64,000 nucleotides of DNA from Leisingera sp. SS27 (GTDB lineage: Bacteria > Pseudomonadota > Alphaproteobacteria > Rhodobacterales > Rhodobacteraceae), in NCBI RefSeq assembly GCF_028368855.1, contig NZ_JAQNCY010000002.1, positions 62,001-126,000 of the forward strand. Direction: 5' to 3'. The translations under genes were made by a program, and so were the position numbers. How positions within the stretch are numbered: position 1 is the stretch's first letter; each line of letters starts with the position of its first letter. The notes beneath the pieces are model-generated. The model ran no database searches and was not told the DNA's origin. It saw nothing but the letters and a program-made list of their open reading frames with translations. Positions 35,294 to 45,666 of the stretch are shown in pieces.

Positions 35294-36022
35294 TCAGCGG
35301 CTCGCATCCGGGGTGAAGGTCGAGAAGTCGACCAGCGTGCCCAGCATCTGCAGGTAGGCGATCAGCGCATCGGCCTCGGAAACCCCCGGCTGGCCATCAA
35401 AGTTGCGCACATTGATGTCCTCGCCATAGCGCTCCAGCAGCCCGTCATAGTCGCTGTCCGGATCGGCCTGAGCGCGGAAGTCTGCCTGCGCGGCTTCGAT
35501 CATCTCATCCGTGTAGGGCGTGCCCAAGAGCGCGTTGGTGGCCATGATGTCGCCAATGTATTTGCCGTCGATCTTCTTCTCTTCGAGGAAGCCGTATTTC
35601 GGCATCACCGATTCCGGCACCACCGACTGCGGGTCGCGCAGGTGGTCTGCGTGCCACTCATCCGAGTAGCGGCCGCCAACGCGGGCCAGGTCCGGCCCGG
35701 TCCGCTTGGAACCCCACTGGAACGGACGGTCGTACATCGACTCCGCCGCCAGCGAGTAATGGCCGTAACGTTCGACCTCGTCGCGCATCGGACGAATCAT
35801 CTGGCTGTGGCAGACATAGCAGCCCTCCCGGATATAGACCTCGCGGCCCGCCATTTCGAGCGGGGTGTAAGGACGCATGCCCTCCACCTTCTCGATGGTG
35901 TTTTCCAGGTAGAACAGCGGTGCGATCTGCACCAGGCCGCCGATGGTCACGACCAGGAAGCTGAAGATCAGCAGCAGGGTCGCGTTGGTCTCGAGGATCT
36001 TATGTTTGTCGAGAATAGACAT
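35294..36022 (-). CDS. ccoO: cbb3 oxidase mono-haem subunit CcoO
   Basis: 242 aa. N-terminal anchor [24 protein letters not shown], then [46 protein letters not shown] with the single CYVCH haem site, and [19 protein letters not shown]. It forms the core electron input with CcoP. It begins 14 bp after ccoN in the same operon. Confidence 0.96.
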   Translation of the reverse strand: MSILDKHKILETNATLLLIFSFLVVTIGGLVQIAPLFYLENTIEKVEGMRPYTPLEMAGREVYIREGCYVCHSQMIRPMRDEVERYGHYSLAAESMYDRPFQWGSKRTGPDLARVGGRYSDEWHADHLRDPQSVVPESVMPKYGFLEEKKIDGKYIGDIMATNALLGTPYTDEMIEAAQADFRAQADPDSDYDGLLERYGEDINVRNFDGQPGVSEADALIAYLQMLGTLVDFSTFTPDASR

Positions 36023-36036
36023 TGCTTCCTGGCTCC

Positions 36037-37647
36037 TTATTCAGCCGGAACCGGGACCGTCAGGCTGGCCTCTTTGGCCGGCGCCTTACGGACCGTCATC
36101 CACAGGTTGTAGCACATGATGACCGCCCCAGCGAGGAACATCACCCCGCCCAGGCCCCGCACCACATACATCGGGAACTTCGCAGCCACGGTGTCGGCAA
36201 AGGAGTTCACCAGGAAGCCGTTGGCGTCCACTTCACGCCACATCAGGCCTTCCATGATCCCGGTCACCCACATCGACGCGGCATAGAGAATGATGCCGAT
36301 GGTGGCGAGCCAGAAGTGCCAGGAAACCAGACGCAGGCTGTAAAGGCTCTCGCGTTTCCACAGTGCCGGCACCAGATAGTAGAGCGCACCAAAGGTGATC
36401 ATGCCGTTCCAGCCCAGCGCGCCGGAGTGCACGTGGCCAATGGTCCAGTCAGTGTAGTGCGACAGCGAGTTCACCGCACGGATCGACATCATCGGGCCTT
36501 CAAAGGTGGACATGCCGTAAAAGCCCAGCGAGATCACCATCATCCGGATCACCGGGTCGGTGCGCAGCTTGTCCCAGGCGCCCGACAGGGTCATCAGGCC
36601 GTTGATCATGCCGCCCCAGGAAGGCATCCACAGGATCACCGACATCACCATGCCCAGGGTCGAGGCCCAGTCAGGCAGCGCGGTGTAGTGCAGGTGGTGC
36701 GGACCGGCCCAGATATAAAGGAAGATCAGCGCCCAGAAGTGGATGATCGACAGCTTGTAGGAGAACACCGGACGCTCGGCCTGCTTGGGGATGAAGTAAT
36801 ACATCATGCCCAGGAAGCCCGCGGTCAGGAAGAAGCCCACAGCATTGTGGCCGTACCACCACTGGATCATCGCGTCCTGCACGCCCGGCCACACGATGAC
36901 CGACTTGGAGCCCCAGATCGAGACCGGGATGGTCATGTTGTTGATCAGATGCAGCATCGCCACGGTGACGATGAACGACAGGTAGAACCAGTTCGCCACA
37001 TAGATATGCGGCTCCTTGCGCTTGATGATGGTGCCCAGGAACACCGCCAGATAGGCAACCCAGACGATGGTCAGCCACAGGTCGACGTACCATTCGGGTT
37101 CGGCGTATTCCTTGGACTGGGTGCCGCCCAGCAGATAGCCGGTTGCCGCCAGCACGATGAACAGCTGGTAGCCCCAGAACACGAACCACGCCAGATTGCC
37201 GCCCCACAGCCGCGCCGCGGAGGTCCGCTGCACGACGTAAAAGGAGGTTGCGATCAGCGCGTTGCCGCCAAAGGCAAAGATCACCGCGGAGGTGTGCAGC
37301 GGGCGCAGGCGGCCAAAGTTGGCCAGACCGTCGGCCCATTCAAAGTTCAGCGCCGGAAATGCCAGCTGAAACGCGATGAAGGTCCCCGCCAGGAACCCGA
37401 CCACACCCCAGAAGGCGGTTGCAATCGTGCCAGCGCGGATCACGCTGTCGAAATACTCATTTTCCAGACCGGCGGCGGCCACTTTCGGCTCGTCGGTTCT
37501 GCGCAAAGTGTAGAGAAACAGGCCGCCAGCCACGATCATCACAATGATCGCGTGCACCTGGTAAGCCAGATCCCGCGCGTAATTGGTGCCGATCATCGCA
37601 AACAGCGTGACCAGACCAAGCGCTATCAGCTTGATATAATTAGACAT
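36037..37647 (-). CDS. ccoN: cbb3 oxidase catalytic subunit CcoN
   Basis: 536 aa, about 12 helices, C-family haem-copper oxidase reducing oxygen with high affinity. Ligand histidines: [17 protein letters not shown] (low-spin haem), [23 protein letters not shown] (CuB), [14 protein letters not shown] (CuB pair) and [16 protein letters not shown] (haem b3 and low-spin). The start [13 protein letters not shown] at 37647 fits the family better than an ATG six codons upstream. A perfect FNR box lies about 99 bp upstream, shared with a divergent universal stress gene. The assembly genes ccoGHIS are not in the window. Confidence 0.96.
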   Translation of the reverse strand: MSNYIKLIALGLVTLFAMIGTNYARDLAYQVHAIIVMIVAGGLFLYTLRRTDEPKVAAAGLENEYFDSVIRAGTIATAFWGVVGFLAGTFIAFQLAFPALNFEWADGLANFGRLRPLHTSAVIFAFGGNALIATSFYVVQRTSAARLWGGNLAWFVFWGYQLFIVLAATGYLLGGTQSKEYAEPEWYVDLWLTIVWVAYLAVFLGTIIKRKEPHIYVANWFYLSFIVTVAMLHLINNMTIPVSIWGSKSVIVWPGVQDAMIQWWYGHNAVGFFLTAGFLGMMYYFIPKQAERPVFSYKLSIIHFWALIFLYIWAGPHHLHYTALPDWASTLGMVMSVILWMPSWGGMINGLMTLSGAWDKLRTDPVIRMMVISLGFYGMSTFEGPMMSIRAVNSLSHYTDWTIGHVHSGALGWNGMITFGALYYLVPALWKRESLYSLRLVSWHFWLATIGIILYAASMWVTGIMEGLMWREVDANGFLVNSFADTVAAKFPMYVVRGLGGVMFLAGAVIMCYNLWMTVRKAPAKEASLTVPVPAE

Positions 37648-37739
37648 CTTGCGTCCCTTTGCCATGCCCCCGCGAATCCTGCGGATACGGGAACGTTATT
37701 AGACCGCGCCCTTCATGCAAAACGCGCCTTCCTGCTGCC

Positions 37740-37753
37740 TTGATCTGCATCAA
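37740..37753. promoter_or_regulatory. Perfect FNR box between ccoN and the universal stress gene
   Basis: TTGAT-CTGC-ATCAA, centred about 100 bp from both divergent start codons. It is positioned to serve ccoNOQP, the universal stress gene or both. Confidence 0.88.
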
Positions 37754-37852
37754 GACAAATCCGGGCAACATGTGACACTTCTTCCCGAGCAGTGAAACTC
37801 CACGCACCAGCACCCGTCAGGATTGCGGTGCACTTTTCGCCGAGAGGTGTCA

Positions 37853-38692
37853 ATGTCCTACAAGTCCTTACTTACCGTTCTGACAGCTGCGGACACCGCA
37901 GCGGCGCCATTGGCGCAAATTGCGGCCCTTGCTGAGGAATTCGGCGCCCATGCCGATGCGCTCTGCCTTGGTGTCGACCGCACCCAGACAGGATACTACT
38001 ATGCCGGCGCCAATGCGATGGTGCTGCAGGAAACCTTGGCCCGCGCTCAGGAAGAGGCCGAAGAGGTCCAGTCTCAGGCAGACGCGGCCCTGAAGCAGGC
38101 AGGCGTTGCCTATGGCACCGACAGCGGTGTTGCCCAGATCGCCGACATCGGCCGCCATGTGGCGCGGCAGGCACGGTTCTCCGACCTGGTGGTGCTGGGC
38201 CAGCCCTATGGATCCGGCAAACGTGCCGAGGCAGAACCGATCGTCGAAGCCGCCCTGTTCGAGGGCCGCGCGCCGGTGCTGGTGGTGCCGGACAAGGGCG
38301 CGCCGCTGAAGGCACCGAAAACGGTTCTGGTGGCCTGGAACGAAAGTATTGAGGCGATGACCTCGATCCGCCGTGCGATGCCCTTCCTGCAGGGTGCTGA
38401 ACTGGTCCGCATCGCGGTGATCGACCCGCCGCAGCATGGTCCCGAACGCTCCGATCCCGGCGGCATGCTGGCGCAGATGCTGGCCCGTCACGGTGTAAAA
38501 TGCGAGATCGACGTGCTCAGCAAGACGCTGACCCGGGTGTCGGACGTTCTGAACCGCCACGCCGCCGACACCGCCGCCGACTTGATCGTGATGGGCGCCT
38601 ACGGCCACTCCCGCTTCCGCGAGGCGATCCTGGGCGGCGCCACCCGCAACATGCTGGAGCAGGCCGCGGTGCCGGTTCTGATGGCGCACTAA
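37853..38692 (+). CDS. Universal stress protein, tandem UspA domains
   Basis: 279 aa with two UspA folds (about 1-145 and 155-279). The second holds the ATP-binding signature LIVMGAYGHSRFREAILGGATRNML; the first has a degenerate LVVLGQPYGSGKRAEAEPIVEAAL. Double-domain Usp proteins beside ccoN are common in Rhodobacterales. The perfect FNR box upstream predicts induction at low oxygen. The start at 37853 follows GAGAGGTGTCA. A strong terminator lies 24 bp downstream. Confidence 0.9.
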   Translation: MSYKSLLTVLTAADTAAAPLAQIAALAEEFGAHADALCLGVDRTQTGYYYAGANAMVLQETLARAQEEAEEVQSQADAALKQAGVAYGTDSGVAQIADIGRHVARQARFSDLVVLGQPYGSGKRAEAEPIVEAALFEGRAPVLVVPDKGAPLKAPKTVLVAWNESIEAMTSIRRAMPFLQGAELVRIAVIDPPQHGPERSDPGGMLAQMLARHGVKCEIDVLSKTLTRVSDVLNRHAADTAADLIVMGAYGHSRFREAILGGATRNMLEQAAVPVLMAH

Positions 38693-38715
38693 AGCCTTCC
38701 CGGATTACAATCATA

Positions 38716-38741
38716 AAGGCGCCCCGCAGGGCGCCTTTTTC
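38716..38741 (+). terminator. Rho-independent terminator of the universal stress gene
   Basis: AAGGCGCCC (38716-38724) pairs with GGGCGCCTT (38729-38737), loop CGCA, followed by TTTCTTTC. Confidence 0.88.
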
Positions 38742-38762
38742 TTTCGTGCCAGCGGGCAGGTC

Positions 38763-39020
38763 CTAGCCTGCCTTGCGGATCAGACCGATCAGGAACAGCA
38801 GGATCACCGCGCCGATGGTGGCGTGGATCAGCGACCAGAAAAAGCCGCCGCCCGCGGCAAACCCCAGTGCCGGAAAGATGGTGCCCGCGAGGAAAGCGCC
38901 CACCACGCCGACGATGATGTTGCCAAGGATGCCAAAGCCGCGCCCTTGCATGATCTTGCCGGACAGCCAGCCCGCCAGCGCTCCGATGACCAGCATCCCG
39001 ATCAGACTTCCAAACTGCAT
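38763..39020 (-). CDS. GlsB/YeaQ/YmgE family stress-response membrane protein
   Basis: 85 aa with three membrane helices: SLIGMLVIGALAGWLSG, GILGNIIVGVVGAFLAGTIFPALG and LIHATIGAVILLFLIGLIRK. The G-ILGNIIVGVVGA-LG pattern is that of the transglycosylase-associated/GlsB family, small membrane proteins linked to envelope stress. The start MQFGSLIG at 39020 has GGAGGC at the right distance; an ATG four codons upstream is less likely. Convergent with the universal stress gene. Confidence 0.85.
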   Translation of the reverse strand: MQFGSLIGMLVIGALAGWLSGKIMQGRGFGILGNIIVGVVGAFLAGTIFPALGFAAGGGFFWSLIHATIGAVILLFLIGLIRKAG

Positions 39021-39108
39021 TGCCGCCTCCATGTTGTGTTACCGCAATAGTAGAACACAACAGAACCGCCGGGTCACCCGCTGCCGTCAGGTCCGTAAAT
39101 CCAAGCTT

Positions 39109-39236
39109 CTCCCGCCCGTCGTCCGCCTTTCCTGCGAAAGGCGCCCTCCCGTTGGGCCAGGCTCGGCGCGATGCGCCGAGCCTGGCCCAAGGCCGCCAGC
39201 GGGTCCGGCATTGCCGGGCACGTGCGGGCGCGGGAG
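39109..39236 (+). repeat. Three-hairpin intergenic repeat, copy B
   Basis: 128 bp, bounded by CTCCCGCCCG and CGGGCGCGGGAG. Central hairpin: an 18 nt arm at 39152-39169 (starting TTGGGCCAGG) exactly complementary to 39173-39190, loop GAT. Side hairpins are GCCTTTC/GAAAGGC and CCGGC/GCCGG. It lies in the gap before the convergently read end of the SHMT-like gene. Confidence 0.85.
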
Positions 39237-39267
39237 AGCCCCGTTTCAGCGTCCCGCCTGTCTGGCC

Positions 39268-40587
39268 TCAGCGCACGTAGTGCATGCCCTGGAAGGCGGC
39301 GCGGAATTCGGCGACCTCTGCCGCCATGGCTGCCGGGTCCTCCGTCCGCAAGGCCCGGGTGATCAGCTCCGCCAGCTGGGGCGCATGCTCCACGGTGACG
39401 CCGCGGCGCACCAGTTCCGGCGTGCCGATGCGCAGCCCGTTCATGTCACCCGGCACCTCCGCGATGGGCAGGCCGATGCCGCAGGCCAGGAAGCCCGTAT
39501 TGCGCAAATGCTTCGATGCTGCCTGGCCGCCACCGAACTCCGCCGCCTCCAGTGCAAACTGATGCGACTGCGTCATACCCCGCGCGGCGGCAAAGACCGG
39601 CAGCCCCTGCCCTTCCAGCGCCTCGGCCAGGGCCAGCGACAGATCGGCCATTGCCTTGGCATAGCCTGCGCCATGCTCCACCCAATCGAGCAGGCTCATC
39701 GCCAGCGCCGCCGACTTTGCTGCATCAAAGTTTGCAGTCATGCCGGGAAAGGCGATGGCATCCAGACGCTCGGCGATCTCTGCGTCATTGCTGACGATCA
39801 GCCCGCCAGCCGGTCCGCCCAGGCTCTTGTAGGTGCTCATCGTCATCATATGCGCACCCTGCTCCAGCGGGTTGGCCCAATGGCCGCCGGCAATCATGCC
39901 GCATTGGTGGGCCGCGTCGAACAATACCTTGGCGCCCACCGCATCGGCAATCGCCCGCACCTCTGCCACCGGATGCGGGAACAGGTTGAGACTGCCGCCA
40001 ATTGTGATCAGCTTGGGCCGCACCTTGAGCGCCAGATCGCGCAGCGCATCCAGATCGACAGTATAGCCATCCGCATCCACCGGCGCCGGATGGGTCTTCA
40101 GCCCGTAAAGGCCCGCGCAGCCGCCCGCGTGATGGGTGACATGGCCGCCCACCGCGGCAGGCGGCGCGATGATGGCATCGCCGGGTTTGGTCAGCGCCAT
40201 GAAGCCATAGAGGTTCGCCAGCGCACCCGAGCCCACGCGGATCTCCGCGTAACGCGCGTTGAAAACCTGTGCCGCAACCTCAGCGGCGATCACCTCGATC
40301 TCCTCGATGGCCTCCAGCCCCATTTCGTATTTGTCGCCGGGATATCCCAGCGATGGACGGCTGCCGAGACCGGTTGCCAAGAGCGCCTCTGCCGCCGGGT
40401 TCATCACATTGGTGGCCGGGTTCAGGTTGAAGCAGTCGCAGTCGTGGATCTGCGTATTGAGATCCGCCAGCGCGGTCAGCCGCGCAGCGGTCTCCGCGCT
40501 GGTGGCGGCAGCAGTATTGGCGGCCACGGTCTGCACGTAGTCCTCGCAGGCGGCGGGCACCCAGTTGCGGCGGGCAAGCTCTGTCAT
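39268..40587 (-). CDS. Serine hydroxymethyltransferase-like PLP enzyme
   Basis: 439 aa fold-type I PLP enzyme of the SHMT family. SRPSLGYPGDKYEMGLEAIEEIE, VGSGALANLYGFMALTKPGD, LFDAAHQCGMIAGG (Asp and His binding PLP) and MMTMSTYKSLGGPAGGLIV with the Schiff-base Lys. In true GlyA the last motif reads THKTLRGPRGG; here Tyr replaces His and Ala replaces Arg, and GlyA's usual N-terminus is altered. A specialised aldolase, such as an alpha-methylserine or related hydroxymethyltransferase, is plausible. A divergent LysR gene is probably its regulator. The start has AAGGAGACAGACC upstream. Confidence 0.8.
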   Translation of the reverse strand: MTELARRNWVPAACEDYVQTVAANTAAATSAETAARLTALADLNTQIHDCDCFNLNPATNVMNPAAEALLATGLGSRPSLGYPGDKYEMGLEAIEEIEVIAAEVAAQVFNARYAEIRVGSGALANLYGFMALTKPGDAIIAPPAAVGGHVTHHAGGCAGLYGLKTHPAPVDADGYTVDLDALRDLALKVRPKLITIGGSLNLFPHPVAEVRAIADAVGAKVLFDAAHQCGMIAGGHWANPLEQGAHMMTMSTYKSLGGPAGGLIVSNDAEIAERLDAIAFPGMTANFDAAKSAALAMSLLDWVEHGAGYAKAMADLSLALAEALEGQGLPVFAAARGMTQSHQFALEAAEFGGGQAASKHLRNTGFLACGIGLPIAEVPGDMNGLRIGTPELVRRGVTVEHAPQLAELITRALRTEDPAAMAAEVAEFRAAFQGMHYVR

Positions 40588-40662
40588 GGTCTGTCTCCTT
40601 CACGCGGTGGCGGATTTCTCTCTGCCTCCATCAAAGCGCTGATGCCCCCTTGCCTGCAAATC

Positions 40663-40678
40663 AGTTTTCCGAAAAACT
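40663..40678. promoter_or_regulatory. Putative LysR operator
   Basis: AGTTTT-CCGA-AAAACT, 6 bp arms, between the divergent SHMT-like and LysR genes, 27 bp before the LysR start. Confidence 0.45.
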
Positions 40679-40704
40679 AGGGCTAGAAAAATTGAGGCTC
40701 ATGT

Positions 40705-41577
40705 ATGGCTGTTTCCCCGCCCCCTGCCCAATCGCTGCCGCTGACCGCCCTGCGTGCGTTTGAGGCCGCCGCGCGGCTGGGCGGTTTCTCTGCCGCCGCG
40801 CAGGAGCTGGGGGTGACGCCCGGTGCGGTCTCAGCCCAGATCAAATCGCTGGAAGACGCGCTGCAAGCACAGCTTTTCATCCGGCGCCCGAAACAGGTCA
40901 CGCTGACGGCGCTAGGCGCGCGGGTGCTGCCGGAACTCTCCGCCGCGTTCGACCAATTGAACGCCGCCTCAAGGCTGATGCGCGAAGAAGCCCAGCCCAG
41001 CACCGTGCATATCGCCACCCTGCCAGCGATTGCCCAGTTCTGGCTGTCGCCGCGCCTGCCCGCTCTCAGGGCCGCGATGCCGGAGATGGCGGTTTCGGTC
41101 ACTGCCGCCGAGGAGCCGCCGAACCTCAAGCGCACGCCCTATGACCTGTGCCTGTTCTTTGGCGGCGATCAGGGCGAGGTGATTGAACAGGACGTGATTT
41201 TTCCGGTCTGCGCGCCCGCGCTGGCAGAGCAGCTGCGCACGCCAGCGGATCTGCAGGATGTGCCTTGCCTGTCAGACGCTGTCTGGGCGCAGGACTGGGA
41301 GCACTGGCTGCAGGCCGCCTGCCCGGGCGAAGTTCTGCATCTGAGGGGCCCGGAGTATTCGCTCTACTCGCTGGCGGTGGAGGAGGCCGTCAATGGCGCA
41401 GGGGTTCTGATCGGTCATCAGGCCCTGGTGGCGCCGCTGTTGGACAGCGGCCGGCTGGTGGCACCTTTTGCAGTCAGAGCCGAGCTGCCGCGCGCGCTGC
41501 GGCTGTGGAGCCTGCGCCCCTCCGGCCCGCGCAGTCCCGGTGCTCGGGTGGCGCGCTGGCTGACGGAAAACAGTTAG
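40705..41577 (+). CDS. LysR family regulator (GcvA-like)
   Basis: 290 aa. HTH: LPLTALRAFEAAARLGGFSAAAQELGVTPGAVSAQIKSLEDALQAQLFIRRPKQVTLTALG. Effector domain: VHIATLPAIAQFWLSPRLPALRAAMPEM. GcvA-like regulators commonly control glycine or serine metabolism and often face their target gene. Here the divergent partner is SHMT-like, which fits. It ends 22 bp before the convergent fnrL stop. Confidence 0.9.
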   Translation: MAVSPPPAQSLPLTALRAFEAAARLGGFSAAAQELGVTPGAVSAQIKSLEDALQAQLFIRRPKQVTLTALGARVLPELSAAFDQLNAASRLMREEAQPSTVHIATLPAIAQFWLSPRLPALRAAMPEMAVSVTAAEEPPNLKRTPYDLCLFFGGDQGEVIEQDVIFPVCAPALAEQLRTPADLQDVPCLSDAVWAQDWEHWLQAACPGEVLHLRGPEYSLYSLAVEEAVNGAGVLIGHQALVAPLLDSGRLVAPFAVRAELPRALRLWSLRPSGPRSPGARVARWLTENS

Positions 41578-41599
41578 GAGCTGCAGGGATAAGGCGGCC

Positions 41600-42340
41600 T
41601 CAGCCCAGGAAGCCGCCGTCGCTGTCGTCGCCCGCCTCTTCCATCAGGCGGCGCATGTCAGGCACGGTCACATGCCGCTTGCCTTCCAGCTCGATGATGC
41701 CGTCGCGTTTCAGCGCCGAGATCTGGCGGCTCACGGTTTCCAGCGTCAGGCCCAGGTAGTCGGCCATTGCCTCCCGCGTCAGCGGCAGGTCGAACACCAT
41801 CCGGTTGGTGGCTCCGCCCGGCGTCAGCGTGGCATCACGCCGCGCGATGATGGCCAAAAGGCTGGCGATCTTCTCGCGCGCGGTCTTGCGGCCCAGCACC
41901 AGCATCCACTCGCGCGCGGCGTCGAGTTCGTCCAGGGTCATCTCCAGCAGCCGGTGGGCGATATGGGGCGTGCGCTCCATCAGCTCCTCGAACGGCTTCT
42001 TGCGGAAACAGCACATCACCACATCGGTGGTTGCCGCCACATCATAGGCCGCGCCTTCGCGGCCCGGGCGGCCGACAAAATCGCTGGGCAGCAAGAGGCC
42101 CACCATCTGGGTGCGCCCGTCCTCCATCGTCTGGGTCAAAGATGCGATGCCGGAGACAACAGACCCCACGAAGTTCATCACGTCGCCGGACCAGATGATC
42201 GGCTGGCCGGCCTCATAGGTGCGGTAGTATTTGATCGCATCCAGCTCCTCCAGCTCGTCCGCGTTGCAGCGCGCGCAAACGGCACGGTGGCGGATCGGGC
42301 AGTCACCGCATCTGGAATGGGAAAGGACTGGAGCGTTCAT
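41600..42340 (-). CDS. fnrL: Oxygen-sensing Crp/Fnr regulator FnrL
   Basis: 246 aa. N-terminal cysteines C11, C14, C22 and C25 (CGDCPIRHRAVCARC) plus a later cysteine pair at 110-111 can ligate a 4Fe-4S cluster lost in oxygen. The HTH recognition helix TLETVSRQISALKRDGII carries the E..SR residues that read TTGAT. It should activate the boxes at 30999, 37740 and 42354. The last of these lies 14-27 bp before its own start, where binding would more likely repress. The start at 42340 has only a weak ribosome site. An upstream TTG would place the FNR box inside the coding region and is rejected. Confidence 0.92.
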   Translation of the reverse strand: MNAPVLSHSRCGDCPIRHRAVCARCNADELEELDAIKYYRTYEAGQPIIWSGDVMNFVGSVVSGIASLTQTMEDGRTQMVGLLLPSDFVGRPGREGAAYDVAATTDVVMCCFRKKPFEELMERTPHIAHRLLEMTLDELDAAREWMLVLGRKTAREKIASLLAIIARRDATLTPGGATNRMVFDLPLTREAMADYLGLTLETVSRQISALKRDGIIELEGKRHVTVPDMRRLMEEAGDDSDGGFLG

Positions 42341-42353
42341 ACGTTGGTCCGGT

Positions 42354-42367
42354 TTGATCTGGGTCAA
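42354..42367. promoter_or_regulatory. FNR box between fnrL and hemN
   Basis: TTGAT-CTGG-GTCAA, one mismatch to the perfect dyad. Centre is 42 bp before the hemN ATG and 20 bp before the fnrL ATG. Confidence 0.85.
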
Positions 42368-42402
42368 GGCTCAGGTTCGCGCGTTCCCATAACGGTAATT
42401 GA

Positions 42403-43758
42403 ATGGAACAGAAAGCTCAATTGGCCGAACTGGGTTTGTTTGACGCCAAAGTACCGCGCTATACCAGTTACCCGACTGCGCCGCACTTTGGGAAAGAGAC
42501 TGATTCCGTGCAGTTTTCCAGATGGGTTTCAAAGATTTTGCCCGGCAGCAGCATCTCGCTTTATATGCATGTGCCGTTCTGCCGCAGATTGTGCTGGTTC
42601 TGCGCCTGCCGCACGCAGGGCACCCACTCCGACGCCCCGGTGGAGGCGTACGCCGAGGTTTTGAAGGCGGAAGTTGCCCTGCTCAAAGCGCAGCTGCCCG
42701 AAGGCGTCACCCTGTCGCGCCTGCATTGGGGCGGCGGCACGCCGACCTTGCTGAGTGCGGATCTGATCCGTGATCTGGCGGAGGCAATTACTGAGGCCAT
42801 TCCACTGGCGCCACGGGCCGAATTCTCGGTCGAGATCGATCCGAATGAGATCGGGGACCGGCGGCTGGATGCGCTGGCGGAGGCCGGAATGAACCGCGCC
42901 TCTGTAGGCGTGCAGGATTTTGACAGCACGATCCAGCAAGCGATAGGCCGCATCCAGAGCTTCGAGACCACACGCGCCGCCATCGAGCAGCTGCGCGCGC
43001 ATGGGATCAGCAGTCTCAATGCCGATATCCTCTATGGCCTGCCACATCAGACGCCCGCAATCATGACCGAAAGCGTGCAGAAGCTGCTGTCGCTGACGCC
43101 GGACAGGGTGGCGGTCTACGGCTATGCCCACGTGCCCTGGATGGCCAGCCGGCAAACCATGATCCGCTCTGACGCACTGCCGACGCCGGAGGCGCGGCTG
43201 GAGCTGTTCGAAACCGCCCGCCAGCTGTTTCAGTGGGACGGTTACCGGGAGATCGGCATCGACCATTTCGCCCGGCCCCACGATGGCCTCTCAGTGGCAC
43301 AGCAAACCGGGCGGCTGCGGCGCAACTTCCAGGGCTATACCGACGATCCGGCAGAAGTTCTGATCGGCATCGGCGCCTCGGCAATCTCACGCTTTCCGCA
43401 AGGATATGCGCAGAACGCGCCGGCCACCTCGGCCTATGTCCGCGCAATAAGGGACGGGCAATTCGCCACCGCCCGCGGCCATGCCTTTGGCGGCGAGGAC
43501 CTGCTCAGGGCGCGGCTGATTGAGGCGCTGATGTGCGATTTCCGCATCTGCCGCGAAGAGATCCTGTCACGCTTTGCAGTGACCGGCGCCCGGCTGGAAC
43601 GGATGCTGAAGCAAGCCAGTGCAGCCTTTCCGGAGATGCTGACTGTATCGGCAAAGGGTCTGGCCATCCGCGAAGAGGCGCGCCCGCTGACCCGGATGAT
43701 CGCCCGCAGCTTTGACGCCTATGATCTGAGCCAGGCAGGCCACAGCACCGCCATCTGA
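42403..43758 (+). CDS. hemN: Oxygen-independent coproporphyrinogen III oxidase HemN
   Basis: 451 aa radical SAM enzyme that oxidatively decarboxylates coproporphyrinogen III without oxygen, giving haem at low oxygen. VPRYTSYPTAPHF is the family N-terminus. HVPFCRRLCWFCAC holds the CxxxCxxC cluster motif with the extra HemN cysteine, and HWGGGTPTLL, FSVEIDPNE and NRASVGVQDF follow. The ATG at 42403 has no evident ribosome site. With the FNR box centred at 42360.5, class II activation would place transcription start at about 42402, implying a leaderless or nearly leaderless message. Confidence 0.95.
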   Translation: MEQKAQLAELGLFDAKVPRYTSYPTAPHFGKETDSVQFSRWVSKILPGSSISLYMHVPFCRRLCWFCACRTQGTHSDAPVEAYAEVLKAEVALLKAQLPEGVTLSRLHWGGGTPTLLSADLIRDLAEAITEAIPLAPRAEFSVEIDPNEIGDRRLDALAEAGMNRASVGVQDFDSTIQQAIGRIQSFETTRAAIEQLRAHGISSLNADILYGLPHQTPAIMTESVQKLLSLTPDRVAVYGYAHVPWMASRQTMIRSDALPTPEARLELFETARQLFQWDGYREIGIDHFARPHDGLSVAQQTGRLRRNFQGYTDDPAEVLIGIGASAISRFPQGYAQNAPATSAYVRAIRDGQFATARGHAFGGEDLLRARLIEALMCDFRICREEILSRFAVTGARLERMLKQASAAFPEMLTVSAKGLAIREEARPLTRMIARSFDAYDLSQAGHSTAI

Positions 43759-43782
43759 TCCCCTTTGTTCAAAGGCAAGGTT

Positions 43783-43912
43783 CTCCCGCCCGTCGCCGCC
43801 GCGCCTATGGCGCAGCGCTCCCGTTGGGCGAGGCTCAGCGCCCTCGGCGCTGAGCCTCGCCCAAGGCCGCCAAGGGGGTCCGGCGCAGCCGGGGCACCTG
43901 CGGGCGCGGGAG
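43783..43912 (+). repeat. Three-hairpin intergenic repeat, copy C
   Basis: 130 bp, same orientation as copy B. Bounded by CTCCCGCCCG and CGGGCGCGGGAG. The central 19 nt arm at 43824-43842 (starting TTGGGCGAGG) is exactly complementary to 43846-43864, loop CTC. Side hairpins are GCGCC/GGCGC-like and CCGGC/GCCGG. It follows hemN. Confidence 0.85.
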
Positions 43913-43961
43913 CATTCTGCCGGGTTTCCGGCCAACGCGAATAGGTCAGCAATGCTGCCTG

Positions 43962-43983
43962 AATGTTTCGCGCGCGAAACATT
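43962..43983. other. 22 bp perfect palindrome in a convergent gap
   Basis: The half-site AATGTTTCGCG is followed directly by its exact reverse complement. It lies 204 bp after hemN and 94 bp before the end of yejF, so no promoter should be here. There is no T-run after it. The outer TGTTTC/GAAACA resembles ParB parS half-sites, but the centre differs from the parS consensus by two extra bases. Confidence 0.7.
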
Positions 43984-44076
43984 TGGTCAACCGCACTGCC
44001 GCAACTTATGCGCGTTGCCTAAGGTGCGAACGCATAGATGCTGCAAAGCCTGCCAGAGAGTTAACCTGGGAACGGT

Positions 44077-45666
<1,590 letters not shown>

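Noticed and set aside
36022-37743. 573-codon plus-strand frame opposite ccoN
   Set aside because: His/Gln/Arg-rich low-complexity translation antisense to an unmistakable cbb3 catalytic subunit.
43962-43983. Calling the 22 bp palindrome a parS site
   Set aside because: The outer bases fit, but the canonical 16 bp parS TGTTTCACGTGAAACA has a different, shorter centre. It is reported as an unexplained palindrome instead.
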